The notes under the pieces are model-generated. The model saw nothing but the letters and a program-made list of their open reading frames with translations, was not told where the DNA came from and searched no databases. Of a DNA stretch of 46,680 bases, positions 7,888 to 16,604 are shown piece after piece (within the stretch, counting starts at the first letter, position 1; the number at the start of each line of letters is the position of its first letter). The DNA lies in the NCBI GenBank assembly GCA_947467315.1, contig CANIID010000005.1, positions 1-46,680 on the forward strand, in the 5' to 3' direction. A program made the translations under genes and the position numbers. The DNA is from Betaproteobacteria bacterium. GTDB lineage: Bacteria > Pseudomonadota > Gammaproteobacteria > Burkholderiales > SG8-41.

Positions 7888-8856
7888 ATGAAGAAGATTG
7901 CGTTGGGGGTGGCGTTGATGGTGGTGTCCGCGCTGGCGGCGGCGCAGGATGGCGCGGCGTTTCCCGCGCGGCCCGTGCGCATGGTGATCCACATCGGGCC
8001 CGGCAGCAGCATGGACATCATCGGCCGCGTGCTGGGGCAGAAGATGGGCGATGCATGGGGGCAAACCGTGATCGTCGATAACCGCGCCGGCGCGGGCGGC
8101 ACCATCGGCATGGATGTGGTGGCGAAAGCGCCGCCCGACGGGCACACGATTTTGTTCGGCTCGGGCAGCATGGCCATCGCGCCGTCGTTTTATAAGAAAC
8201 TGCCGTTTGACGCGCTGCGCGATTTTGAACCGATTACGCAACTGTCCTCGCGTTACAACGTGCTGGTGGTGACGACAGGTTCCACGCTGAATTCGGTGAA
8301 GGATGTGATCGCGTTGGCGAAAGCCAAGCCGGGTTTTGTGAGTTACGGTTCCGGCGGCGGCACCGGCAGTTCGGATCATCTCGCGGGCGAATTGTTTGCG
8401 CTGATGACCGGCACGCAACTGCTGCACGTGCCGTACAAAAGCGGACCGCAGGCGGTGACCGATCTGATTGGCGGACAGTTGGTGATTTACATGGGCGGGG
8501 TGCCGATTAACCTGCCGATGATTAAATCCGGCAAGTTAAAACCGCTGGGCGTAAGCAGCCCGAAGCGCATCGCGCAACTGCCCGATGTGCCGACCATCGC
8601 TGAATCCGGCGTGCCGGGATTCGAGGTCAACGTGTGGTATGGCCTGTTTGCGCCGCGCGGCACGCCGCCGAAAATCGTGGCGAAAATTTCCGCCGATGTG
8701 AGCCGCATCGTCAAAAGCCCTGACACGCGCGAGCGATTCGCCGGGCTGGGCGCGGATTCCGAGGGCACCACGCACGCCGAGTTCAGCAGTTATTTTCGCG
8801 GTGACGTGGCGAAATGGTCGAAAGTGGTGAAGGCGGCGAAGCTGAGCAGTGAATGA
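7888..8856 (+). CDS. Bug/TctC-family tripartite tricarboxylate-type solute receptor
   Basis: Periplasmic carboxylate-binding protein of the Bug family, 322 residues. MKKIALGVALMVVSALAAAQ is a signal peptide, which selects ATG 7888 over the track start at 7849. The family landmarks follow: FPARPVRMVIHIGPGSSMDIIGR, GQTVIVDNRAGAGGTIGMDVVAKAPPDGHT, and PLGVSSPKRIAQLPDVPTIAESG. The usual PFPPGG loop is here HIGPGSS, so the ligand pocket may differ. No TctA/TctB membrane subunits are nearby. The stop overlaps the next start by 4 bases (ATGA), indicating translational coupling to the flavodoxin-like gene. Confidence 0.9.
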   Translation: MKKIALGVALMVVSALAAAQDGAAFPARPVRMVIHIGPGSSMDIIGRVLGQKMGDAWGQTVIVDNRAGAGGTIGMDVVAKAPPDGHTILFGSGSMAIAPSFYKKLPFDALRDFEPITQLSSRYNVLVVTTGSTLNSVKDVIALAKAKPGFVSYGSGGGTGSSDHLAGELFALMTGTQLLHVPYKSGPQAVTDLIGGQLVIYMGGVPINLPMIKSGKLKPLGVSSPKRIAQLPDVPTIAESGVPGFEVNVWYGLFAPRGTPPKIVAKISADVSRIVKSPDTRERFAGLGADSEGTTHAEFSSYFRGDVAKWSKVVKAAKLSSE

Positions 8857-9344
8857 AAACGCTGCTGATTGTGTTTCATACGATGACGGATGGCGCGCGG
8901 CAAATGGCCGAGGCGGCAGCGCGCGGCGCGGCTGCCGAACCGAACGTGCAAGTGCGCTTGCTGCCCGCGCGCGAGGCGGGGGCGGAGGACGTGTTGCAGG
9001 CGCAGGGCTATATCTTCGTCACGCCGGAAAATCTCGCTGCCATGTCGGGCATCATGAAAGATTTTTTCGACCGCACGTTTTACGCTGCACTGGATCGTGT
9101 CGTCGGACGCGCGTACGCCACGCTGATCTGCGCCGGCAGCGATGGCGAAAACGCGGTGCGGCAGATTGATCGCATCTGCACCGGCTGGCGACTGCGCAAA
9201 GCGGCGGAGCCGATCATCGTGTGTACCCACGCACAAACGCCGGAGAAAATCCTCGCGCGAAAAATTATTTGCGCGGACGACTTGCAGCGCTGCGAGGAAG
9301 TGGGCGCAGCACTGGCGGCAGGCTTGGCGCTAGGCGTGTTTTGA
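8853..9344 (+). CDS. Flavodoxin-like/NAD(P)H:FMN oxidoreductase-like protein
   Basis: A 163-residue protein with a flavodoxin-like alpha/beta start (MKTLLIVFHTMTDGARQMAEAAARGA, resembling the phosphate-binding T-x-T-G-x-x loop, here HTMTDGA). The WrbA-like segment YIFVTPENLAAMSGIMKDFFDRTFYAAL corresponds to the FMN isoalloxazine loop. Probably cytoplasmic and FMN-binding; the partner is unknown. It is the third gene of a run (nitroreductase, Bug receptor, flavodoxin-like), coupled to the preceding gene by ATGA. A dispersed AT-rich repeat lies immediately downstream. Confidence 0.8.
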   Translation: MKTLLIVFHTMTDGARQMAEAAARGAAAEPNVQVRLLPAREAGAEDVLQAQGYIFVTPENLAAMSGIMKDFFDRTFYAALDRVVGRAYATLICAGSDGENAVRQIDRICTGWRLRKAAEPIIVCTHAQTPEKILARKIICADDLQRCEEVGAALAAGLALGVF

Positions 9345-9345
9345 C

Positions 9346-9375
9346 GGTAACTATATGTTTTTAAAAAATAATTAT
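9346..9375 (+). repeat. Dispersed AT-rich element, copy c
   Basis: GGTAACTATATGTTTTTAAA, continuing AAATAATTAT, directly after the flavodoxin-like gene. The ATG at 9355 that starts the amidase ORF lies inside the repeat. Confidence 0.6.
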
Positions 9376-10119
9376 ATGGTCGTCATGGCGTGTGCGCTGC
9401 TTACGCTGGGGGCTTGCACGACGGTGCCGCCGCGCGGAGCTTTACCGCAATACACCACCCTGCCGCTGACCGAACGCGCGTCAGTGAATTTCGGACAGCG
9501 GCGCCCCAACTACGTGATCCTGCATCACACCAGCGACGACACCGCCGAAGAATCGCTGCACACCCTGACGGATCCGGTGCGTGAAGTCAGCTCGCATTAC
9601 CTGATAGGCCGCGATGGCAAACTGTATTACCTGGTGGATGAACTGGCCCGTGCGTGGCACGCGGGTGAGGCGTACTGGGGCGGCTTGAGTGATCTGAATT
9701 CCGCTTCGATCGGCATTGAACTGGATAACAACGGCAGAGAACCGTTCGCCGAGCCGATGATCGAAACCTTGTTGCGATTGCTGGATGATCTGAAAACACG
9801 CTATAAAATTCCCGCAGCGAATTTTCTCGGTCACGGCGATATTATTCCAGGACGCAAGGTCGATCCCAGCCGTTTTTTTCCGTGGAAGCGGCTGGCGACA
9901 CGCGGATTTGGTGTGTGGTGCGAGCCGCCGTTTGCACCACCGCCCGCTGGGGCGAGCGACGCGTTTTTGCTGGCGGCGTTCGGTTACGACGTGTCGAATT
10001 TGAAGGCCGCCCTCGCTGGGTTTAAGCGCCATTTTTTGGGCGTGGACAACGATAGCGCCTTGGCGAATGGTGAACGCGCGCTGCTGCACTGCTTGATACA
10101 ACGCAAGATGGAGCGCTAG
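9355..10119 (+). CDS. N-acetylmuramoyl-L-alanine amidase (AmiD/AmpD type), lipoprotein
   Basis: Zinc amidase cleaving the bond between MurNAc and the stem peptide, probably outer-membrane anchored. The N-terminus MFLKNNYMVVMACALLTLGAC carries a lipobox (LGAC), predicting acylation of that cysteine. The Amidase_2 domain shows YVILHHTSDDT (first zinc histidine), SSHYLIGRDGKLYYLVDELARAWHAG, SIGIELDNNG, and HGDIIPGRKVDPSRFFPW with the second histidine and the D residue. At 254 residues it has the usual AmiD length. Start is either 9355, inside a dispersed AT-rich repeat, or 9376 (MVVMAC); neither has a good ribosome binding site. The lysine-containing n-region favours 9355. Confidence 0.88.
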   Translation: MFLKNNYMVVMACALLTLGACTTVPPRGALPQYTTLPLTERASVNFGQRRPNYVILHHTSDDTAEESLHTLTDPVREVSSHYLIGRDGKLYYLVDELARAWHAGEAYWGGLSDLNSASIGIELDNNGREPFAEPMIETLLRLLDDLKTRYKIPAANFLGHGDIIPGRKVDPSRFFPWKRLATRGFGVWCEPPFAPPPAGASDAFLLAAFGYDVSNLKAALAGFKRHFLGVDNDSALANGERALLHCLIQRKMER

Positions 10120-10141
10120 TTTATCCTCGCATTGAGGTTTT

Positions 10142-10170
10142 GTAAGTATATGTTTTCATTGAATATTTTT
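10142..10170 (+). repeat. Dispersed AT-rich element, copy d
   Basis: GTAAGTATATGTTTTCATTG, continuing AATATTTTT, between the convergent amidase and HupE/UreJ genes. It overlaps the last codons of the HupE-like gene (KNIQ-stop on the minus strand). Confidence 0.62.
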
Positions 10171-11499
10171 GTCTTCCGCATTTTCTTCACTAACGGCCAT
10201 CCAGCGTCGCACCACGCCGTTTAACAGCCACACCAGCACGCCCAGCACAATCACCGCGATCAGACCTCGCATCGCGCTGGCGAGCAACGCCGCATCGAGG
10301 TTGGGTAACGGAAACCTGCGCAACTGCTCGCCGCGTTCGAGCATCCAGTGCCAGCCGGTATGCGCGATCAGCGCCGATAAAATGATAACGCCGGCGCGCT
10401 CGGCGTTGCGCCTTGCCAGTATGTGCTTGAACAACAGCGTGAGCAGCGGCAGCAACACCAACAGCACCGCAAGCTGGCCGAATTCGACGCCGAGGTTAAA
10501 CGCCAGCAGCGACGTGAGCAAATGATCTCCGGCGAATTGCAGCGACTCGCTCAGCGCGAACGAAAATCCAAAACCATGTACCAAGCCGAAGACAAAGGTG
10601 ATGATCCAGCGCCGTGGAAGGTTGCTGCCGATCATGTTTTCCAGCGCCATGTAAATGATGCTGAGCGCGATCATCAATTCGATTAGCGGCGCAAACCATA
10701 ACGCGTCCGGCACGAAACCAAATGCCGCGGCGATCAGCGTGATCGAATGCGCGACGGTGAACGAGGTGACGATCACCACTAATGGCCGCCAGCGCAGGTT
10801 CTTGCCCAGCGGAATCATCAGGCACGCCAGAAACAGCAGATGATCCGTGCCGTCGAGGATGTGGCGGAAACCGCTGACCACAAAACGCCATGCCGCCTGA
10901 TGCCAGCGCGGATCGAGCGCTACCCGTCCGGGATCGCCGTGAAATTCAAACGCGCGTGTCTCCACGCCCGGCGGCAGATAGCGCAGTGCGGTGGCGACAT
11001 TCAGCCCCAAGCGGTCGACCCGCGCGCGCAGGGCAAAATCAGACCGATCCGATTGAATCGGGTATTCGAGCAGCACATCGAGAAACTGCTGATTCCAATA
11101 CAGATCAAGGTGATCGTCGAGCGGCGGCGTGTTTAAATTCGCCATCGCGGATTCGTACGCGGTGAACGAGGTGTCCGATGGCAGCGCCACCCGCACCTGC
11201 ACAATGCGTGGCGCTGGCAGGCGCGCGTCGTTCTCAAAAATGTCGAGGCTGTCGATCAGCCACAGTTTTGCCGCGCTGCGCAGGGCGGCATCGGCCTTCG
11301 ACACTTCCAGATAACCGGGGCCGCGCTTGGGAAAATCCACCTCGCGCAGCGCCGCCATGGGTGCACGTACCAGTACCTCAAGCTTGTTGCCGGCGGGCTT
11401 GAAGAAGATGTTCAGACGCACGTCGGCGGGAATGTCGTGCGCGTGCGCCGCTGTGAGTACGCATGTCGCCAGCACAAACCACAAAACCCGTTTAAACAT
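10156..11499 (-). CDS. HupE/UreJ-family membrane protein with large periplasmic N-terminal domain
   Basis: A 447-residue protein. A signal peptide (MFKRVLWFVLATCVLTAAHA) precedes a soluble ~180-residue domain, then six or seven membrane helices. The membrane half carries the HupE/UreJ hallmark GFRHILDGTDHLLFLACL (the H-x-x-x-G-x-D-H pattern thought to bind metal), then FTVAHSITLIAA, FVFGLVHGFGFSFAL, and GVEFGQLAVLL. HupE proteins are associated with nickel or cobalt uptake, but no hydrogenase or urease genes are nearby, so the metal is uncertain. The C-terminal codons lie within AT-rich repeat copy d. Confidence 0.82.
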   Translation of the reverse strand: MFKRVLWFVLATCVLTAAHAHDIPADVRLNIFFKPAGNKLEVLVRAPMAALREVDFPKRGPGYLEVSKADAALRSAAKLWLIDSLDIFENDARLPAPRIVQVRVALPSDTSFTAYESAMANLNTPPLDDHLDLYWNQQFLDVLLEYPIQSDRSDFALRARVDRLGLNVATALRYLPPGVETRAFEFHGDPGRVALDPRWHQAAWRFVVSGFRHILDGTDHLLFLACLMIPLGKNLRWRPLVVIVTSFTVAHSITLIAAAFGFVPDALWFAPLIELMIALSIIYMALENMIGSNLPRRWIITFVFGLVHGFGFSFALSESLQFAGDHLLTSLLAFNLGVEFGQLAVLLVLLPLLTLLFKHILARRNAERAGVIILSALIAHTGWHWMLERGEQLRRFPLPNLDAALLASAMRGLIAVIVLGVLVWLLNGVVRRWMAVSEENAEDKNIQ

Positions 11500-11662
11500 G
11501 GGTGGACAGGATCAACAGGATGAACAGCGATGATTTTAGCGTGTAAATCCGCCTCATCCCTGTCTGATCGTCGTGCTTTTTGGGGCGCTGACACGGTGAA
11601 CGCGCCGTGCGTATAATTTAATCAGCGGCATCCGGGAATGCGGCCATTCAAGGGAGATCATC

Positions 11663-12856
11663 ATGAACTTTCGCGGATTCAAGCGTAACTATGTTGTAGG
11701 TCTGGTGCTCACCTTGAGCGTCGCCGGTTTGGGGCTGGGCCAGGCGATGTTGCAAAACAAAGCCGAGGCGCAGCGCGACACCGTGCAGGCGCCGATGTTT
11801 GAAGTCGATCCGTTGTGGCCCAAGCCCTTGCCGAATCACTGGCTGCTCGGCTGGACCATCGGGCTGTGGGTGGATGAGCAGGATCACGTGTGGGTGATCC
11901 ATCGAGGCGCCGGCGGGCTGCACAACAACGAGCGCGGGCTCGAACTGAATCCGCCAATTGCCGAGTGCTGCCGCACCGCGCCCTATGTGCTGGTGTTCGA
12001 TCCGGCGGGCAATCTGGTGCGTTCATGGGGCGGGCCGGGACAGGGCTACGAGTGGCCGCAGGGCGCGCACGGCGTGCATGTCGATTACAAGGGCAACGTG
12101 TGGCTGGGCGGCAACGGCAAGGGCGATTCGCACCTGCTGAAATTCACCAAGGATGGAAAGTTCCTGATGCAGGTGGGCGCCTACGGCAAGAATGCAGGCA
12201 GCAACAGCCTCGAACATTTCGGCCGCGTGGCAAAAATCTGGGTCGATCCGAAAACCAATGAAGCCTATGTCGCGGATGGTTATCAGAACAAGCGTGTGGC
12301 GGTGCTCGATGCCGACACCGGCAAGATGAAACGCTACTGGGGCGCCTACGGCAACAAGCCCGACGATGCCGAGCAGGGCAACTATGACCCGAAAGCACCG
12401 CCGCCCCAGCAATTCCGCAACCCGGTGCATTGCGTGGAGCGCTCGAACGATGGGTTGGTCTACGTGTGTGATCGCCAGGCCAATCGCGTGCAGGTGTTTC
12501 AGCCGGACGGCAAATTCGTCAAGGAACAAATCTACGCGCGCGACACGCTCGGCTCCGGTTCGGCGTGGGACCTCGCGTTTTCCAAAGACCCGCAGCAGCG
12601 CTTTATGTTCCTCGCCGATGGGCAGAACTCAAAGGTGCGCATCATCCTGCGTGAAACGCTGGAGGAAATTTCAAACTTCGGCGACGGCGGGCGGCAGCCG
12701 GGGCAGTTCTATGGTGTACACAGCATCGCCACCGATTCCAAGGGCAACCTCTACACCACCGAAACGTATGAAGGCAAGCGTGTGCAGAAGTTTGTCTACA
12801 AGGGCGTGGGCAGCGTGCCGCGCGGCAGCCAGGGCGTGTTGTGGCCCAAGCGATAG
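11663..12856 (+). CDS. Exported NHL-repeat/six-bladed beta-propeller protein
   Basis: A 397-residue secreted protein. ATG 11663 has AAGGGAGA upstream and begins a signal peptide (RNYVVGLVLTLSVAGLGLGQAM). The remainder consists of propeller repeats of the NHL/peptidyl-alpha-hydroxyglycine lyase type: DEQDHVWVIHRG, VFDPAGNLVRSWGGPGQGYEWPQGAHGVHVDYKGNVWLGG, VDPKTNEAYVADGYQNKRVAVLDADTG, LVYVCDRQANRVQVFQPDGKFV, and FYGVHSIATDSKGNLYTTETYEGKRVQKF. No catalytic residues can be assigned confidently. Periplasmic, probably binding or sensing an organic substrate. It stands alone between HupE and the convergent Bug gene. Confidence 0.83.
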   Translation: MNFRGFKRNYVVGLVLTLSVAGLGLGQAMLQNKAEAQRDTVQAPMFEVDPLWPKPLPNHWLLGWTIGLWVDEQDHVWVIHRGAGGLHNNERGLELNPPIAECCRTAPYVLVFDPAGNLVRSWGGPGQGYEWPQGAHGVHVDYKGNVWLGGNGKGDSHLLKFTKDGKFLMQVGAYGKNAGSNSLEHFGRVAKIWVDPKTNEAYVADGYQNKRVAVLDADTGKMKRYWGAYGNKPDDAEQGNYDPKAPPPQQFRNPVHCVERSNDGLVYVCDRQANRVQVFQPDGKFVKEQIYARDTLGSGSAWDLAFSKDPQQRFMFLADGQNSKVRIILRETLEEISNFGDGGRQPGQFYGVHSIATDSKGNLYTTETYEGKRVQKFVYKGVGSVPRGSQGVLWPKR

Positions 12857-12875
12857 GCTCGACGCGCGCCGGTCA

Positions 12876-13862
12876 TCAGTCGCCCAGCTTTACACCCGAT
12901 GATTTGATAAAGCGATCCCACATCGCTACCTGACGCGCAAAGAAATCGCGGAATTCTTCCGGCGTGTTGGGTGGTGCAGCTTCGGTGGCTTCCAGCGCGA
13001 GTTTTTCTTTCATCTCGGGTGAGTTGATGAACTGCACCACCTCGCGGTTGATCGCGCGCACGATGGCGGGCGGCGTACCTGCGGGCGCGTAGAGGCCGTG
13101 CATATTGTCGAGCTGGAAGCCAGGCAGCGTTTCGGCGACGGTCGGCACGTCCGGGAACCCTTGTAGGCGTTTGAGCGTGGTGATCGCCAGCAGTTTTAAT
13201 TTACCCGTGCGCACATGTGGGATGGCGCCGAGGCCGCTAGCGAACAACAGATGAATCTGTCCGCTCATGGCGTCGACGAAGGCCTGACCGGTGCCTTTGT
13301 AGGGCACGTGCACGATGTCGATGCCGCCGGCCATGAACTTGAGCAGTTCCGTGCCGAGATGCGCGATCGACCCCACCCCAGAAGTGCCGTAGCTCAGCGT
13401 GCCGGGCTTGGCGCGCGCCAGGGCGATGAGTTCCTTGATGTTGTTGGCGGGCAAGGAAGGCGGCACGATCACCATCACCGGCACCGTGGTCATCTGCACA
13501 ATCGGCGCAATGACTTTGCGTGTATCGAAGGCGACTTTTTTCATCGGCGTGGCGGTGACGATGAGACTCGCGCCGCCGAACAGCGTGTAGCCGTCGGCGG
13601 GTGCCTGCACCAGCAGCTCGATACCGACGATGCCGTTGCCGCCGGGGCGGTTGTCGACCACGAAGGATCGTCCGAAGCGTTCGGTCAATCGCTGCGCGGC
13701 GGCGCGCGCCATGATGTCGGCGCCGCCGCCGGGCACGGAGCCCACGATGATGCGCACGGGTCTACTGGGGTAGTTGCCCGGCAGTTCGGCGCGAGTTTGT
13801 GCGTAGCTGGCCTGTGCCGCACATACCAGCGCGATGCGTAAAATGTGTGCGGACAATATCAA
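12876..13862 (-). CDS. Bug/TctC-family solute receptor, coupled to the UGSC selenoprotein gene
   Basis: A 328-residue periplasmic carboxylate-binding protein. The short signal (ILRIALVCAAQASYAQ) precedes the domain (YPSRPVRIIVGSVPGGGADIMARAAAQRL). The DNRPGGNGIVGIELLVQAPADGYTLFGG loop and the late LQGFPDVPTVAETLPGF motif are standard for Bug proteins. It begins with TTG at 13862, whose last two bases form the TGA of the preceding UGSC gene (TTGA overlap). It is therefore almost certainly cotranscribed and translationally coupled with that gene. This suggests the selenoprotein works on, or responds to, the solute this receptor binds. Confidence 0.88.
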   Translation of the reverse strand: MILSAHILRIALVCAAQASYAQTRAELPGNYPSRPVRIIVGSVPGGGADIMARAAAQRLTERFGRSFVVDNRPGGNGIVGIELLVQAPADGYTLFGGASLIVTATPMKKVAFDTRKVIAPIVQMTTVPVMVIVPPSLPANNIKELIALARAKPGTLSYGTSGVGSIAHLGTELLKFMAGGIDIVHVPYKGTGQAFVDAMSGQIHLLFASGLGAIPHVRTGKLKLLAITTLKRLQGFPDVPTVAETLPGFQLDNMHGLYAPAGTPPAIVRAINREVVQFINSPEMKEKLALEATEAAPPNTPEEFRDFFARQVAMWDRFIKSSGVKLGD

Positions 13863-15463
13863 TGCGTTATTTCCACCGTCGCCGAATGCGAATTGCCCGA
13901 CACCGGCAGATACACTGAATGCGTGCCATCGCCGCCAGCCACGAGTAGATTGATGTCTTCGGGCTTTGTGGTGATCGGCAGCATTGTTTCGGGCGTGAGT
14001 TCGCCCAAGTCATCACGCCGCCCGCTTTGCACACGGCCGAAATCTTTTGCCGCGAGGCGTTGCGCTGAAAGCTTTGAGGTTTCCCACAGACGGCGTTTGA
14101 CATCGAGCTTGGACAGGCCTTCGCGCTTTAACAGATGCGCGTGTTCGGGCGAGAGCATCAACCATGGCGCGCCACCATGCACGTAGTCGCTGCTGCAAGG
14201 GAACGCCATGGTGTCGCCGATCACGCGCAGCAAATCGGCCGCGTCCTTGGCATGGGTGTTCATATTCCACGTGCCCAACACACCGGCCACGGTGACGGTG
14301 CTCGCCTCGCGCGCGAAACCGCGCTCGACATGCAGCGGCTCCCACGGATTTTCTGCTTCGTTTTCGGCGCAGCAGAACTGATACTTGCCGGGCTGGCCGT
14401 GGGTGGCTTTATCGAGTTCACCCGGCAAGCCGCCACCGATATTTTGCAGAATCAAACGCAGCCCGCGGCCCAGCGTGGCGTTGGCCCAGTTGCCGGGGCC
14501 GAGGCAATTGCCCGCGCCGTTGATGCCGAGTTTTTGCGCGATGGGACCATTGACGATCAGCCACACGGCGGCGGGATTGGTGGTCGCTTGCAGGCCGCGC
14601 AGGTTGAAGCTCGGCACGGAGACGGCTTTGGCCGCGGCGATCAGCAGCGGCAGATAATCGGGATGGCAGCCTGCCATCACCGCATTAATAGCAATACGCT
14701 CGACGGTGGCGGCGCGAAACGCCGGTGCGATGGAAGCGACCACCGTATCGCGCGCGAGCGTCGTGCCGTGTAGCATGGCTTCCACGCGCTCGGCGGTGGG
14801 CGGAATGATTGGCAGTCCGTCGCTCCAGTGATTGTTGACGAACAACTGATTGAGTTCCATCAGGTCATCCGGCACTTCAATCAACTCGGCGCGTGCGGAC
14901 TGTGGCGTGCGCGCGGACTTCGCGGTGGACGTTCTCGGCTGACAGAGTAGCGTTGCGATGTTGCCTACGCACTCCGCCGCCAGCGTGCGCACCTCATCGC
15001 GAGTGCGGATACCAAACGGATGCGGAATCACCGCGATGGGCAAATCCGCATAGCCCAGCGCCTTGGCCTGCGCGCGGCCCAGACCCTGAAACGCCGTCGA
15101 GCACACGGTGAGCGCGGCGAGGCCGGCTTTGGCGGCTTCAACACTGTCGTGGATACTCCACGACGTGCAGGAGCCTCAGTCACCCGAGCCGGTGATAACT
15201 GCGTCGCATTCCTCGGCGAATTGTTGGAGCACTTCGGGCTTCACCGGCACTTGCCCCGGCTTGCGGTGCTTGCGCACGGCTTTGACGCCGTAGCGGCCGA
15301 TCAGTTGCGCTTCGAGGTCTTCCACCAGAAACTGAAAATTGGGCTTGGCGTTGTCGATGAAGCCGACGGTTTTGCCGCGCAGGTTGTCGAGCGCGCGGCC
15401 GAGTGATGCGGCTTGGGTGTCGGGTGCGGCGGCAGGGTTGTATACCCGTAGCGGATGGGTCAT
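13859..15463 (-). CDS. UGSC-family selenoprotein fused to UGSC-partner domain (in-frame TGA = selenocysteine)
   Basis: The ORF track splits this gene into 15176-15748 and 13859-15106. Both are in the same frame, separated only by TGA at 15176-15178 and 24 further sense codons to the second ORF's start. Reading the TGA as Sec gives CDAVITGSGD-U-GSC-TSWSIHDSVEAAKAG: the U-G-S-C motif that names the UGSC (seleno)protein family, with Sec at residue 96 of 534. ATG 15463 has AGGAG 7 nt upstream. Residues 1-175 are the UGSC domain (GKTVGFIDNAKPN start). After a basic linker, residues ~190-534 are a second domain (SDGLPIIPPTAERV, MAGCHPDYLPLLIAA, CCAENEAENPWEPLHVERGF) shared with the protein at 20062-21105. 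Family function unknown; the U-x-x-C pair suggests thiol/selenol redox chemistry. Sec decoding is inferred; selABCD would be elsewhere. Confidence 0.87.
15146..15164 (-). promoter_or_regulatory. Putative bacterial SECIS hairpin of the UGSC gene
   Basis: Eleven nt after the TGA, the message reads GTCGTGGA-GTA-TCCACGAC: an 8-bp perfect stem with a loop starting with G, extendable by CAC/GTG past a bulged A. The loop begins 20 nt after the UGA, within the 16-37 nt range usual for bacterial SECIS elements, which need a G in the first loop positions for SelB. It lies within coding sequence, as expected for bacteria. Confidence 0.72.
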
Positions 15464-15546
15464 GAAAATCTCCTGAGTGTTCGCGCATGATAAACCTGCC
15501 ACGCAAGCGTTAGAAAGTGTCGCGCAACGATTGATCCGCATCGTGG

Positions 15547-15571
15547 GTTGCGTGCTGGCATAATACGCAAC
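15547..15571. promoter_or_regulatory. Inverted repeat in the divergent UGSC/Bug promoter region
   Basis: GTTGCGT-(11 nt)-ACGCAAC, a perfect 7-bp inverted repeat enclosing CATAAT, which could be part of a -10. A further GCGCAACG half-site lies ~25 bases away. This is a possible operator for a LysR- or GntR-like regulator controlling both directions; no regulator gene is adjacent. Confidence 0.35.
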
Positions 15572-15596
15572 GCAGTCAAAAAAATCCGAGGAGAAC

Positions 15597-16571
15597 GTGT
15601 TGAAACTGAAGACGTGGATGGTTGCTGGCAGCCTGTTGTTTTGCGCGGGTAATGGTTCGTTGTTATTTGCGCAGGCGTTTCCGTCCAAGCCGCTGCGCAT
15701 GATTTTGCCGTTTCCCCCCGGTGGCCCCACCGATTTGCTCGGACGCACGTTGGGTCAGAAAATGGCCGAGAACATCGGGCATGCGGTGGTGATCGATAAC
15801 CGTCCCGGCGCGGGCGGTAATCTTGGCGTTGAGCTTGCGGCCAAGTCGCCGCCCGACGGTTACACCATGGTGTTGAGTTCGCCGCTGATATCGATCAGCC
15901 CGTCGTTGTATGCCAAGCTCAATTACGATCCGGCGAAGGATCTTGCGCCGATCTCGCTGGCGGCCGCGGTACAGAACGTGATGATCGTGCATCCGTCGGT
16001 GCCAGCGAAAACTTTGAAGGAATTTATCGCCATGGCCAAGGCAAATCCGGGCAAATTTAATTTTGGTTCCGGCGGTTCGGGCACCACCTCGCACCTGGCG
16101 CCGGAGTTGTTGAAGAGCCTCACCAAAATCAACATGGTGCATGTGCCGTTCAAGGGCACGGGGCTCGGCATGATCGGGTTGATGAGCGGACAGGTGGATA
16201 CGATATTTATCGCCGCACCGATTGCCGCGCCGCAGGTGAAAGCGGGCAAGGTGCGCGCGCTTGCGGTGCTCGCCGAAAAGCGCACCGCCGCGTTGCCGAA
16301 CGTGCCGACCACCAAGGAAGCCGGTGTGGACGATTACGTGGTGCCACTGTGGTACGGCATACTCACATCCACCGGAACCGCGCGCGACAACATCGCGAAG
16401 CTCAACGTCGAAATCGCCAAGGCACTCGGCTCGAAAGACGTTGTCGAGAAATTCGCATCGGCAGGCATAGACCCGATGCCGAGCTCGCCGGAACACTTCG
16501 CCAGCTTCATCCGCAGCGAAACCGTGCGCTACGCGAAGGTGATTAAAGACGCCGGTATCAAGCCGGAATAA
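15597..16571 (+). CDS. Bug/TctC-family solute receptor
   Basis: A 324-residue periplasmic receptor. Signal peptide LKTWMVAGSLLFCAGNGSLLFAQ; then FPSKPLRMILPFPPGGPTDLLGRTLGQKM (the PFPPGG-x-x-D loop that contacts the carboxylate), VVIDNRPGAGGNLGVELAAKSPPDGYTM, and ALAVLAEKRTAALPNVPTTKEAG. Start is GTG 15597 or TTG 15600; AGGAGA lies just upstream and fits TTG 15600 slightly better. It is divergent from the UGSC selenoprotein gene with a 133-base shared promoter region, and is followed after 33 bases by another Bug gene. Confidence 0.92.
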   Translation: MLKLKTWMVAGSLLFCAGNGSLLFAQAFPSKPLRMILPFPPGGPTDLLGRTLGQKMAENIGHAVVIDNRPGAGGNLGVELAAKSPPDGYTMVLSSPLISISPSLYAKLNYDPAKDLAPISLAAAVQNVMIVHPSVPAKTLKEFIAMAKANPGKFNFGSGGSGTTSHLAPELLKSLTKINMVHVPFKGTGLGMIGLMSGQVDTIFIAAPIAAPQVKAGKVRALAVLAEKRTAALPNVPTTKEAGVDDYVVPLWYGILTSTGTARDNIAKLNVEIAKALGSKDVVEKFASAGIDPMPSSPEHFASFIRSETVRYAKVIKDAGIKPE

Positions 16572-16604
16572 ACGCGGCAGCCATCGCAGTGCAGAGGAGG
16601 GGTT

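Noticed and set aside
13859-15748. UGSC locus as a pseudogene with a premature stop
   Set aside because: The stop is TGA at the exact Sec position of the family motif, the frame is intact on both sides, and a SECIS-like hairpin follows.
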